From assembly GCA_964600165.1 (NCBI GenBank), contig CAZRIP010000005.1, forward strand, positions 5,191-69,190: DNA of 64,000 nucleotides, in the 5' to 3' direction. The notes under the pieces are model-generated. The model saw nothing but the letters and a program-made list of their open reading frames with translations, had not been told where the DNA came from and ran no database searches. A program made the position numbers and the translations under genes. The number at the start of each line of letters is the position of its first letter. The stretch's first letter is position 1. Source of the DNA: CAZRIP01 sp964600165. Its GTDB lineage: Bacteria; Elusimicrobiota; Elusimicrobia; UBA1565; UBA9628. Of this stretch, positions 17,705 to 26,149 are shown one piece after another.

Positions 17705-19846
17705 ATGACCGATCATTCCGCGCAGTGGCACGTTCCCGAGCGTCTTTCTCGCCTCAAAGACCTCGCCTACAACCTCTGGTGGAGCTGGCATCCCGAGGCC
17801 CGCGCCTTGTTCAAGGAGATCGATCTGGCGCTGTGGTCCGAAAGCCACCACAACCCCGTTTACCTGCTTCAGCGCTCGCAGACCCGACTGGCGGCCCTCG
17901 CCAACGACCCCCTGTTCCTCGCGCGCTACGACGCGGTCATCCGGACCTTCGAGCAATACCTGGCCGGCGAGGACACCTGGTTCAAGCGCCGCCATCCGGA
18001 GTTCGCCGGCAAGTCCGTGGCCTACTTCTCGGCCGAGTTCGGCCTGCACAACTCGCTCAAGATCTACTCGGGCGGCCTGGGCATCCTCGCGGGCGACCAC
18101 TGCAAGACGGCCTCGGACCTCGGCGTGCCGCTCGTCGGCGTCGGCTTCATGTATCCGCAAGGCTACGGCGCCCAGCGCATCAGCGTCGACGGCTGGCAGC
18201 AGAACGTCTACGAGCAGATCGACTGGAACGTCTCGCCGGTGCGGCCGCTGATGAACCCCGACGGGTCGCGGCTGATCATCGACGTCGGCTGGGGCGGCTG
18301 GAAGCTGCACGTCGGCGTCTGGGAGGTCGTGGTCGGGCGCGTCAAGCTGCTGTTGATGGACACCAACGTCGACGGCAACTCGCCCAACGACCGCGAGATC
18401 AGCGGCAGGCTCTATGGGGGGGACAGAACGACTCGTCTCAGGCAAGAGATCGTGCTCGGGATCGGCGGCGTCCGCCTGCTGCGCGCTCTTAAGGTTCCGG
18501 CCGCCGTCTTCCATGCCAACGAGGGCCACTCCTCGTTTCTTTTCGTCGAGATCCTGCGCGAGAAGATCAAGGAAGGCAAGAGCTACGATCTGGCCGCGCG
18601 CGAGGTGGCCGAGGCGTCGGTCTTCACGACGCACACCCCCGTCGAGGCCGGTCACGACGTCTTCGACGAGCAGCTGGTCGCCGAGTACTTCAAGGCCTAT
18701 TGGGCGGAGCTCGGCATGGATCAGGAGCGCTTCCTCGCGCTGGCCCGCGCGCCGGGCGAGCACGGCTGGAACATGACGGCCCTCGCGCTCAAGCTCGCGG
18801 GACGGCGCAACGCGGTCTCGCGCCGGCATGGCTTTGTCTCGCGCAAGATGTGGCACAAGCTTTGGCCCGACAAGGCGGAAGACGACGTGCCCGTGTCGCA
18901 CGTCACCAACGGCGTCCATATGGCGACCTGGGTCCAGGCCGATCTCGGGCGCTCGTTCTCCAAGCACCTCGGCGAGGGCTTCTGGGACAGCCAGGACGAC
19001 CCGGCGATCTGGTCGAAGGTGGCCGCGATCCCCGACGACGAGCTTTGGACGCTCCATCAGCGCAACAAGACGGAGCTCTTTCGCCTCTTGCGCTTTCGAG
19101 CGCGCGAGCGCTGGACGCGCGGCCAGGCCGACGCCGCGCAGATGGTCGCGTCCGGAGCGCTGCTCGACCACGGCGCGCTGACGATCGGCTTCGCGCGGCG
19201 CTTCGCGGGCTACAAGCGCGCGACGCTCATCCTGCGCGACCTCGACCGCCTCAAGAGGCTCCTGCTCGACGCGCAGCGTCCCGTGCAGATCGTCTTCGCG
19301 GGCAAGGCTCATCCCGCCGACGACGGCGGCAAGGCGCTGATCCAGCAGGTCTATCGCGTCGCGCGCGATCCCGCGTTCGGCGGCCGCATCGGCTTCATCG
19401 AGGACTACGACATGCACGTGGCGCGCTATCTCGTGCAGGGCTGCGATCTTTGGCTCAACAATCCGCTCGCGCCCATGGAAGCCTGCGGGACGTCCGGCGA
19501 GAAGGCCGCGATGAACGGCGTGCCGAACTTCTCCGTGCTCGACGGCTGGTGGGAGGAGGGCTTCAACGGGTCGAACGGCTGGGCGATCGGCCAGGCGGGC
19601 GGCAGAGGCTCGGGCGACGCGGCCGACGCCGCCGACGCCGCCGACGCCGAGGACATCTACCGCGCTCTCGAGGAAAAGATCGTCCCCTTATATTACGACC
19701 GCAGCGACCGCGTGCCGCGCGGCTGGGTCAAGGTGATGAAGGAGTCGATCCGCTCGGTGGCGCCGCGCTTCTGCGGCAACCGCATGGTCAAGGACTACGT
19801 GGAGCAGCTCTACGTTCCTTCGGCTGCGGCGACGGCCGCGCGCTAG
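17705..19846 (+). CDS. glgP: Alpha-glucan (glycogen/maltodextrin) phosphorylase
   Basis: This PLP enzyme releases glucose 1-phosphate from storage glucans. At 713 aa it belongs to the shorter archaeal/thermophile-type family with an N-terminal DUF3417-like region (RLKDLAYNLWWSWHPEARALF). Signatures are AYFSAEFGLHNSLKIYSGGLGILAGDH, FHANEGHSSFL, TTHTPVEAGHDVF, HVTNGVHMATW, GFARRFAGYKRA and the PLP-lysine segment MEACGTSGEKAAMNGVPNFSVLDGWW. A simple Asp-Ala-Ala repeat interrupts the protein near residue 640 just before the final helices. The ATG is 7 nt after a TAGAAT box. No other glycogen genes are nearby. Confidence 0.93.
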   Translation: MTDHSAQWHVPERLSRLKDLAYNLWWSWHPEARALFKEIDLALWSESHHNPVYLLQRSQTRLAALANDPLFLARYDAVIRTFEQYLAGEDTWFKRRHPEFAGKSVAYFSAEFGLHNSLKIYSGGLGILAGDHCKTASDLGVPLVGVGFMYPQGYGAQRISVDGWQQNVYEQIDWNVSPVRPLMNPDGSRLIIDVGWGGWKLHVGVWEVVVGRVKLLLMDTNVDGNSPNDREISGRLYGGDRTTRLRQEIVLGIGGVRLLRALKVPAAVFHANEGHSSFLFVEILREKIKEGKSYDLAAREVAEASVFTTHTPVEAGHDVFDEQLVAEYFKAYWAELGMDQERFLALARAPGEHGWNMTALALKLAGRRNAVSRRHGFVSRKMWHKLWPDKAEDDVPVSHVTNGVHMATWVQADLGRSFSKHLGEGFWDSQDDPAIWSKVAAIPDDELWTLHQRNKTELFRLLRFRARERWTRGQADAAQMVASGALLDHGALTIGFARRFAGYKRATLILRDLDRLKRLLLDAQRPVQIVFAGKAHPADDGGKALIQQVYRVARDPAFGGRIGFIEDYDMHVARYLVQGCDLWLNNPLAPMEACGTSGEKAAMNGVPNFSVLDGWWEEGFNGSNGWAIGQAGGRGSGDAADAADAADAEDIYRALEEKIVPLYYDRSDRVPRGWVKVMKESIRSVAPRFCGNRMVKDYVEQLYVPSAAATAAR

Positions 19847-19852
19847 CGGCCG

Positions 19853-20170
19853 TCAGCTGTCGATCCAGTCGAGCGTCTCGCCCTTGTCGTTGAGGACGAT
19901 GAACGCGGCCTTGAGCTTGTCTTCTCGCGCCCGCTTGCGCGCGGCGTAGATCGCGTCGACGGCTTCCTCGTGGGTCTCGAAGTCGCCGAGCTTGATTAAT
20001 CCGTTATCGCGCCGCGCCGCGCGGTAGAAGCGCTTCTCGACGGGATCGACGGCGAGCAGCGCCGTGACGTCGGCCGGGATCTGGCTCGCGCCGTGCTTCT
20101 TGATGAAGCGGATGACGAACGCGGCGAGGATGAACGGCAAGACAAGATAGAAAAAGAGGATCTGAAGCAT
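19853..20170 (-). CDS. Small single-pass membrane protein of unknown function
   Basis: The protein is 105 aa. An N-terminal hydrophobic helix (residues 3-23, LQILFFYLVLPFILAAFVIRF) is followed by a short basic linker and a compact C-terminal domain (YRAARRDNGLIKLGDFETHEEAVDAIYAARKRAREDKLKAAFIVLNDKGETLDWIDS) that looks like a small alpha-beta fold facing the cytoplasm. It is probably leaderless or nearly so: TAAAAT (20180-20185) ends 9 nt before the ATG. I do not recognise the family. Confidence 0.6.
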   Translation of the reverse strand: MLQILFFYLVLPFILAAFVIRFIKKHGASQIPADVTALLAVDPVEKRFYRAARRDNGLIKLGDFETHEEAVDAIYAARKRAREDKLKAAFIVLNDKGETLDWIDS

Positions 20171-20204
20171 CCTGCCGGGATTTTACAACTTTGTAGAATG
20201 GGCC

Positions 20205-21755
20205 ATGGCGGCACGGCGATTGTTTTGGGCAGCGCTGCTCATCGGCGGGGGCGCGCTGCTGCTGACGGGCCTGGGGCGGCGCGACCTGTGGCAAGACGAA
20301 GCCGAGACGGCCCTGCTCGCGCGCAGCGTCCTGGTCCACGGCAAGCCGGTCGCTTTCGACGGCCTCAACGTCGTCTCGGGCGAGACGAGCCACGAGTTCG
20401 GACCTGATTACGTCTGGCGCTGGTCGCCGTGGCTGCAGATCTACGTCGTCGCCGGCGCGTTCAAGACGCTCGGCGAGGGCGCGGCCCAAGCGCGCCTTCC
20501 CTTCGCGCTCATCGGGCTCTGCTGCCTGCCGCTGACCTTTTGGTGGGTGCGCCGTCTGTTCGAAGACGAGCGGCTCGCGCGGCTTTCGGCGGGCTTGCTC
20601 GCCGTCCACGTGCCTTTTCTCTTGCACATGCGCCAAGCCCGCTGGTACGCCCTCGCGGCGGCCGCCGCGTGCGGGCTGCTGGGCTTTGGCCCCGCGCTGC
20701 TCAAGGGAGGCCGGCGCCGCGACGTCATCGGGGCCGCGCTGTGCGCCGCCGTCTTGTTCTACGCGAATTTCCTCGTGGCGGCGGCGCTGTTCGTCGCGTT
20801 CGCGCTCGGAGCCCTCGCGCTCGGCGTCGACCGGAAGGGCCTTAAGGCGCTGGGCGCGGCGCTGGCGCTGGCGGCGCTCTTGTGCCTGCCCGGCATCCTG
20901 CTCCATCGCGGGATGGCGGGCCAGGAAGCGGCGCGGTTTCTGGTCATGAAGACGGTGCGGCAGGCCTTCGGCTACGGCGCGTGGACGCTGCTTTGGATCT
21001 GCCCGCTGCCGGTCTTCGCGCTCGCGCTCTGGCACGGCCGCGGCGACCGGCGCGCGAGGTTTCTCGCGCTCTCGCTCGGCGGGCTCGTCTTGGCGCTGGC
21101 GCTCGGGCCGTGGAGATTTTTTCGCTACTTGGTGCCGCTCGCGCCGGTCGGCGCCGCGCTCGAGGCCTACGCGCTGTCGAGCCTGTGGAAAAAAAGCCGC
21201 GCGGGCGCCGTCCTGCTCGGCGCCGTCCTCGTCTGCACGGACCTGCTCAGCGCGCCGCTTTACCTCACCTTGCCCAAGAAGCTCGGCACCTTCGACCGAA
21301 ACAAGATCGTCGGGGAGATCGGCTCGCCTCTTTTGGGCTACTTCCGCGAGCTCGGGCACGAGCTCGACGCGTGCGAGCGCGCCGCCGCCGCCTATCTCAA
21401 CGCGAACGCCCGTCCCGGCGACGTCGTGCTCGCGACCTACGGCGACCTCGTGCTGCAGTTCTATACCAAGGGCCTGAAGATCGTCGGCGGCTTCCAGGGG
21501 CTCAAGCTGCCGCCCGAGCCGGACTGGATCGTCGTCCAGCCGAACATCCTCTCGTTCGAGCCCGGCAAGGACGCCGACGTGTTCCGCTTCCTCGCCGCCC
21601 GCGTCGACGTGCGCGCCTATGAGCGCGTGCCGCTGTCTTGCGAGAGCGCGATGCTCGCCGCCTGCCCCGAGCCGTGGACGCACGAATACGTCCCGAGCGA
21701 CAAGCCCGCCCTCAAGCTCTTGAAACGGATTAAACCGCGGCCTGCTCGCTTTTGA
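20205..21755 (+). CDS. GT39/ArnT-like polytopic membrane glycosyltransferase
   Basis: The protein is 516 aa with about eleven membrane segments. The first periplasmic loop has GLGRRDLWQDEAETALLAR, the DE motif of GT-C enzymes such as ArnT and PMT that use polyprenyl-phosphate sugars, and a second loop has MRQARWYAL. The soluble C-terminal domain starts near residue 400 (ACERAAAAYLNANARPGDVVLATYGDL). It probably glycosylates lipid or protein acceptors at the outer face of the inner membrane. The ATG lies 5 nt after a TAGAAT box. Its 3' end overlaps the convergent reductase gene by 26 bp. Confidence 0.8.
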   Translation: MAARRLFWAALLIGGGALLLTGLGRRDLWQDEAETALLARSVLVHGKPVAFDGLNVVSGETSHEFGPDYVWRWSPWLQIYVVAGAFKTLGEGAAQARLPFALIGLCCLPLTFWWVRRLFEDERLARLSAGLLAVHVPFLLHMRQARWYALAAAAACGLLGFGPALLKGGRRRDVIGAALCAAVLFYANFLVAAALFVAFALGALALGVDRKGLKALGAALALAALLCLPGILLHRGMAGQEAARFLVMKTVRQAFGYGAWTLLWICPLPVFALALWHGRGDRRARFLALSLGGLVLALALGPWRFFRYLVPLAPVGAALEAYALSSLWKKSRAGAVLLGAVLVCTDLLSAPLYLTLPKKLGTFDRNKIVGEIGSPLLGYFRELGHELDACERAAAAYLNANARPGDVVLATYGDLVLQFYTKGLKIVGGFQGLKLPPEPDWIVVQPNILSFEPGKDADVFRFLAARVDVRAYERVPLSCESAMLAACPEPWTHEYVPSDKPALKLLKRIKPRPARF

Positions 21756-23118
21756 GCGCGGCGAGCATGTCGCCCTCGCGCGTGAACTTCTCGCGGATCT
21801 TGCCGAGCAGCTTGCCTTTCGCGAGCTCGAGCCCGTCGAGCGTCTTCCACTCGCGGAAAGTCACGTAGCGCACGCCGCGCCCGCTCAATAGCGCCGGCAG
21901 GGCCTCGCGATCCGGCAGAGCGCGGTCGGCGGCTCCCGCCGCGTCCTCGAGCATGAGCTTGACCGTGGCGACGGAGTCCGCGCGATTGGTGCCGATGAGT
22001 CCCGACGGCCCGCGCTTGGCCCAGCCGACCACGTATTGCCCCGCGGCGGGCTTGCCGCCTTCGACGACCCGGCCGTCGACGTTGGCGATCTTGCCGGCCT
22101 TGTCGTCGAAGGCCACGCCCGGAATCGGCACGCCGCGATAGCCCACGGAACGGAACGTCAAGCCGACCGGGATCGTCTCGAATTTGCCGGAGCCCTTCGC
22201 TTTCACGGAGCCTTTTTCATCGGCGACGAGCCGGTTCTTCTCGAGCTTCAGGCCGGCGAGGCGCCCGTCCCCGGCGACCGCCTCGACCGGAGAGACGCAG
22301 AAGCGCAGCCGCACTTTCTTGGCGCGCGAGCCCTCTCCGCGCTTGGCGATCTCCTGCACGTAATCGACGTTTTTCTTGTTCTCGGGATCGGCATAGTCCT
22401 TTTGGGACTCGGGGCCGAGGGCGGTCTCGGCGGGATCGACGACGAGGTCGGCGCTTGAAAGCTCGCCGATCTCCCGGATCTCGGCGGGCGAATACGCGGC
22501 CTGCGCCGGCCCGCGCCGGCCGAGAAGCCAGATCGTCTTGACGCGGCTTTTTCTCAAAGCGTCGAGCGCGTGAGAGGCGATGTCCGTGCCCCTGAGATTC
22601 TCGGGGTCTTCGGCGAGGATGCGGGTGACGTCCATCGCGACGTTGCCGATGCCGATGACGGCGACGCTTTCTTGCGAAAGGTCGAAGTCCAGATCGCGGT
22701 AATCCGGATGCCCGTTGTACCAGCCGACGAACGCCGTCGCGGAGTGGTTGCCCGCGAGTTCTTCGCCGGGGATGCCGAGATGCCGGTCGCTTTCGTTGCC
22801 GACGGCGTAGACGATCTGGTCGTAGTGCTGGGTCAAATCGGCGACTTGGAGATCTTGGCCGAGCTTGACGTGGCCGAAGAAGCGGAACGCGGGCTGCTGC
22901 GCGACGCGCTCGTAGACGGCCGTGACGCCCTTGATCTTCTGGTGGTCGGGCGCGACGCCGCCGCGCACGAGCCCGTAGGGGGTCGGCAGCCGGTCGAACA
23001 TGTCGAGCTGGACGGCGACGTCTTTTTGCTTGAGCAGCGCCTCGGCCGCGTAGAAGCCGGAAGGGCCGGAGCCGATCACGGCGACGCGCAGCGGACGCTC
23101 GGGAGAGCCGATCTTCAT
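21730..23118 (-). CDS. FprA/adrenodoxin-type ferredoxin-NADP reductase
   Basis: The protein is 462 aa. The N-terminal FAD motif is AVIGSGPSGFYAAEALL, followed by DMFDRLPTPYGLVRGGVAPDHQKIK, which is diagnostic of the adrenodoxin-reductase/FprA family. The NADP-binding segment is VAVIGIGNVAMDVTRIL, and the C-terminal FAD contact is QYVVGWAKRGPSGLIGTNRADS. It should move electrons between NADPH and a ferredoxin. The last 80 residues are a family-typical helical end. ATG 23118 is chosen because the FAD motif starts 10 residues later and a TTGCAT-17-TATACT promoter (23136-23164) sits upstream with GAGG as a Shine-Dalgarno sequence. Confidence 0.9.
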   Translation of the reverse strand: MKIGSPERPLRVAVIGSGPSGFYAAEALLKQKDVAVQLDMFDRLPTPYGLVRGGVAPDHQKIKGVTAVYERVAQQPAFRFFGHVKLGQDLQVADLTQHYDQIVYAVGNESDRHLGIPGEELAGNHSATAFVGWYNGHPDYRDLDFDLSQESVAVIGIGNVAMDVTRILAEDPENLRGTDIASHALDALRKSRVKTIWLLGRRGPAQAAYSPAEIREIGELSSADLVVDPAETALGPESQKDYADPENKKNVDYVQEIAKRGEGSRAKKVRLRFCVSPVEAVAGDGRLAGLKLEKNRLVADEKGSVKAKGSGKFETIPVGLTFRSVGYRGVPIPGVAFDDKAGKIANVDGRVVEGGKPAAGQYVVGWAKRGPSGLIGTNRADSVATVKLMLEDAAGAADRALPDREALPALLSGRGVRYVTFREWKTLDGLELAKGKLLGKIREKFTREGDMLAALKSEQAAV

Positions 23119-23135
23119 GGGTTGACCTCGCTCGC

Positions 23136-23164
23136 AGTATAACAGCCTCGAAAGACCCATGCAA
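23136..23164 (-). promoter_or_regulatory. Promoter of the NADP reductase gene
   Basis: On the minus strand TTGCAT (23159-23164), a 17-bp spacer and TATACT (23136-23141). The expected start of transcription is about 12 nt before ATG 23118, and a GAGG sequence lies in that short leader, so this gene is not leaderless. Confidence 0.6.
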
Positions 23165-23216
23165 GCCGGGGCCGAAGGGCCCCCGCGCGGCTTTCGGGTT
23201 CCGTCTATCCTTTAGT

Positions 23217-23810
23217 ATGCTTCTGCCCGTCCTCTTCGCGCTCTCGCAGGCTTTCGCCGCCGAGCCGGTGCGGTCGATCGAGCTGCTGCCGGCGGGCGGC
23301 TACGCGATCAACGGCGCGCCGGCGCCCGTGATCGGCTTCGGCAGCTTTAAAGACGTCGTCGTCCATCCGCGGGATCCGCAGCTCGTCGTGAAGGTCTTCA
23401 ACAGCCAGTGGGGGCCGAGCGTCGCCGAAAAGCGCCTCGAGGTCGCCAATATCGCCGCGCTGGCGACGGCGCAGGCCGCGCCGCGGCTCGTCGAGCAGGG
23501 CGCGACGATGGTCAAGGGCAAGCCGACCGGCTTCGTGGTGCAGGAGCGCGTCAGCGGCCTCAATCTCGAGCGCCCGACGCCGACCAAGCTCGCAGAGGTC
23601 AAGACGCTTTTCTCGCGCTTAGTGAAGGCGCGCATCGAGCTCGGCGACACCGCCAGCGACTCCAAGCTGCGCCAGAACATCATGGTCGGCGAGACGCGCT
23701 CGGACGGGTTCGGCGCTTACGTGATCGACGCCGATCTCGTGGCGTCCCGGAAATCCCCGGAAGAGCTCAAGGCGTTCTACGCGAAGCTCTTCGACCGCTT
23801 GTCACAGTAG
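23217..23810 (+). CDS. Exported protein-kinase-like protein
   Basis: The protein is 197 aa with a signal peptide of about 15 residues (LLPVLFALSQAFAAEP). The rest reads like a compact kinase or aminoglycoside-phosphotransferase fold: a glycine-rich turn GFGSFKDVV, LVVKVF with a beta-3-type Lys, a helix with Glu, a hinge VVQERVSG, KLRQNIMVGE in the position of the catalytic loop and VIDADLV in the position of the metal-binding Asp motif. The catalytic HxD is not obvious and the C-lobe is very small, so it may be a pseudokinase. ATP is not expected in the periplasm, which makes the location odd. Family assignment is inference. Confidence 0.55.
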   Translation: MLLPVLFALSQAFAAEPVRSIELLPAGGYAINGAPAPVIGFGSFKDVVVHPRDPQLVVKVFNSQWGPSVAEKRLEVANIAALATAQAAPRLVEQGATMVKGKPTGFVVQERVSGLNLERPTPTKLAEVKTLFSRLVKARIELGDTASDSKLRQNIMVGETRSDGFGAYVIDADLVASRKSPEELKAFYAKLFDRLSQ

Positions 23811-23828
23811 GGTCAGGCTCCGAAGTGC

Positions 23829-24752
23829 CTAACCGCGGAAGTATTCGATGGTCTTTAGAAGGCCTTCTTTGAGGGCGACGACGGGCTTCCAGCCGAGCTC
23901 GCGCCGCGCGATCGAGATGTCGGGCCGGCGCACGTGGGGGTCGTCGACGGGCAGCGGCTTAAAAATGATCTTCGACTTCGACCCCGTCATCATTTTGATC
24001 GTCTCGGCGATCTCTCGGATCGTCAGTTCGTGCGGGTTGCCGATGTTGACGGGCTCGTTCAAGCTCGAGCGCAGCAGCTTGTCGATGCCGGCGACGAGAT
24101 CGGATACGTAGCACAGAGAGCGGGTCTGGCGGCCCTTGCCGTAGACGGTGATCGGCCGCCCGGCCAGCGCCTGCGTGATGAAATTCGGCACGGCGCGGCC
24201 GTCGTTCTTGCGCATTCTCGGGCCATAGGTGTTGAAGATCCTGAGAATACGCACCGGCATCCTGTGGTAGCGGTGATAGGCCATCGTCATCGCCTCGGCG
24301 AAGCGCTTGGCCTCGTCGTAGACGCCGCGCGGGCCGATCGGATTGACGTGGCCCCAGTACGTTTCTTTCTGCGGGCTTTCGAGCGGGTCGCCGTAGACTT
24401 CCGAGGTCGACGCGATCATGAACACGGCCTTCTTGTCCTTGGCCAGTCCGAGCGCGTTGTGCGTGCCGAGCGCGCCGACTTTCAGCGTCGGGATCGGAAA
24501 ATGAAGATAGTCGTAGGGGCTTGCCGGGCTCGCGAAGTGGAGCACGGCGTCGACGCGGCCCGGGACGTCGATGTAGCGGGTCACGTCGCGCTCGATGAAT
24601 TGAAACCGGGGATTGGCTTTAAAGGGCGCGATGTTCTCGCGGCGGCCGGTCTTGAAATTATCCAGCACCACGACTTTGTGCCCTTGGCCCAAATAGTGTT
24701 GGACGAGATGGCTGCCGAGAAAGCCGGCTCCACCGGTGATGACGAGGCGCAT
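23829..24752 (-). CDS. UDP-glucuronate decarboxylase-like extended SDR
   Basis: The protein is 307 aa. The extended short-chain dehydrogenase signatures are GGAGFLGSHLVQHYL, VLDNFKTGRRENI, the STSEVYGDPLESPQKE segment with the catalytic Ser/Thr, and the YDEAKRFAEAM motif (YxxxK). RPDISIARRELGW closes the fold. SEVYGDP and the RIFNTYGPRMRKNDGRAVPNFI segment are typical of UDP-xylose synthase, which converts UDP-glucuronate to UDP-xylose. The adjacent UDP-glucose dehydrogenase (2-bp gap) supplies that substrate, which strengthens the call. The start is fixed by the Rossmann motif. Confidence 0.88.
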   Translation of the reverse strand: MRLVITGGAGFLGSHLVQHYLGQGHKVVVLDNFKTGRRENIAPFKANPRFQFIERDVTRYIDVPGRVDAVLHFASPASPYDYLHFPIPTLKVGALGTHNALGLAKDKKAVFMIASTSEVYGDPLESPQKETYWGHVNPIGPRGVYDEAKRFAEAMTMAYHRYHRMPVRILRIFNTYGPRMRKNDGRAVPNFITQALAGRPITVYGKGRQTRSLCYVSDLVAGIDKLLRSSLNEPVNIGNPHELTIREIAETIKMMTGSKSKIIFKPLPVDDPHVRRPDISIARRELGWKPVVALKEGLLKTIEYFRG

Positions 24753-24754
24753 GC

Positions 24755-26077
24755 TCAGGGCCGGCCGACGCCGCAGTAGGTGAAGCCCAGCTTGCGCATC
24801 GCCGCCGGATCGAGCAGGTTGCGCCCGTCGATGATCAGCGGGTGGCGCGCGAGCTTCTTGACCCGCGCCCAGTCGAGAGCCTTGAACTGCGGCCACTCGG
24901 TGACGATCGCCACGCCGTCGGCGCCCTTGACGCACTCGTAGGCGTCCTTGCAGAAAGTCACGCCTTTGAGCTCGGGCACGGCCTTGGCGCGCTCCATCGA
25001 GACCGGGTCCGTGGCGCGGACCTTGACCTTGCGCTCGTGGAGCATGCGCACGATGTCGACGGCGGGCGCGAAGCGCATGTCGTCGGTGTGGGGCTTGAAC
25101 GCCAGGCCCAGGAGCGCGAGCGTCTTGCCCTCGAGGTTCCAGAGCTGCTCCTCCACCTTGCGCATGACCCAAGCCTTCTGGAGATCGTTGATTTCACGGA
25201 CGGATTTTAAAAGAGAAAAGTCGTAGCCTTTTTGCTTCGCGATCCAGTAAAAGGCCTCGAGATCCTTCGGGAAGCAGAAGCCGCCGAAGCCGATCCCCGC
25301 TCTCAAGAACATGGGTCCGATGCGGCGGTCCAGGCCCATGCCGTAGGCGACCTGGGTGACGTCGGCGCCTACTTTCTCGCAGAGGATCGCCACGGCGTTG
25401 ATGTAGGAGATCTTGGTCGCGAGAAACGAGTTGGAGGCGTGCTTGATGAGCTCCGCCGACTTCACGTCCGTGACGACGACCGTCGTTCCTTTTATAGGAG
25501 CGTAAAGCTCGCGCATGACTTTCTCGGCGCGCGCGGAGGCGACGCCGAAGACGACGCGGTCGGGCGATAGGAAATCCTTGACCGCCGTGCCCTCGCTCAA
25601 AAACTCGGGGTTAGAGACGACGTCGTAGTCGACGCCCCGCTTGTTGAAGCGCTTGACCGTCTTGGCCACCCATTCGCCGGTCTCGACGGGGACGGTCGAC
25701 TTGTCGATGATGACGGCGTACCCCTCGAGGTTGGCGGCGATCTCCTCCGCCACCTTTTCCACCGCGGACAAGTCGGCCGACCCGTCGCCTCGAGGCGGCG
25801 TCCCGACGGCGATGAAGATCGCGTCGGCGCGATGGCCCTTGTGATCCATGCCCTCCTTGACGGAGGAGGCGAAGTGGAGCCGGCCGTTCTTGCGGTTCTT
25901 CTTGAAGAGCTCGTCCAAGCCCGGCTCGTAGATCGGGACCTTGCCGGCCTTCAAGGCGGCGAGCTTTTTCTTGTCCGAGTCGACGCAGACGACGCGGTGG
26001 CCGATCTCGGCCAAGCAGGCGCCGGTGACGAGGCCGACGTAGCCCGAGCCCACGACGCAGACGTTTTTTCGCGCCAT
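24755..26077 (-). CDS. ugd: UDP-glucose 6-dehydrogenase
   Basis: This NAD enzyme oxidises UDP-glucose to UDP-glucuronate in two steps. The 440-aa protein carries CVVGSGYVGLVTGACLAEIGH, the VGTPPRGDGSADLS segment, the VVSNPEFLSEGTAVKDF segment, LIKHASNSFLATKISYIN, and the catalytic Cys loop GIGFGGFCFPKDLEAF, with LGLAFKPHTDDMR in the C-terminal domain. It is followed after 2 bp by the UDP-glucuronate decarboxylase gene, forming a UDP-xylose route. A TACGAT box (26087-26092) ends 9 nt before the ATG. Confidence 0.94.
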   Translation of the reverse strand: MARKNVCVVGSGYVGLVTGACLAEIGHRVVCVDSDKKKLAALKAGKVPIYEPGLDELFKKNRKNGRLHFASSVKEGMDHKGHRADAIFIAVGTPPRGDGSADLSAVEKVAEEIAANLEGYAVIIDKSTVPVETGEWVAKTVKRFNKRGVDYDVVSNPEFLSEGTAVKDFLSPDRVVFGVASARAEKVMRELYAPIKGTTVVVTDVKSAELIKHASNSFLATKISYINAVAILCEKVGADVTQVAYGMGLDRRIGPMFLRAGIGFGGFCFPKDLEAFYWIAKQKGYDFSLLKSVREINDLQKAWVMRKVEEQLWNLEGKTLALLGLAFKPHTDDMRFAPAVDIVRMLHERKVKVRATDPVSMERAKAVPELKGVTFCKDAYECVKGADGVAIVTEWPQFKALDWARVKKLARHPLIIDGRNLLDPAAMRKLGFTYCGVGRP

Positions 26078-26111
26078 GCGGCCGGTATCGTACCAAAATT
26101 GCCGCCCGGCG

Positions 26112-26140
26112 TTGACATCGTCAGGGTCGGAGGGTATACT
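26112..26140 (+). promoter_or_regulatory. Consensus sigma-70 promoter of the nucleotide-sugar dehydrogenase gene
   Basis: TTGACA (26112-26117), a 17-bp spacer and TATACT (26135-26140). The ATG at 26150 is only 9 nt past the -10 box, so the mRNA should start within about 3 nt of the start codon. The GGTGAG at 26142-26147 would then not act as a Shine-Dalgarno sequence. Confidence 0.75.
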
Positions 26141-26149
26141 CGGTGAGTT

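Noticed and set aside
19616..19650. Asp-Ala-Ala codon repeat in glgP as a mobile or regulatory repeat
   Set aside because: A short in-frame microsatellite (gccgac units) within a loop near the C-terminus; replication slippage explains it.
23809..23830. AGGGTCAGGCTCC followed by GAAGTGCC as another REP-type element
   Set aside because: It resembles motifs seen in other genomes but has no partner or inverted copy in this window.
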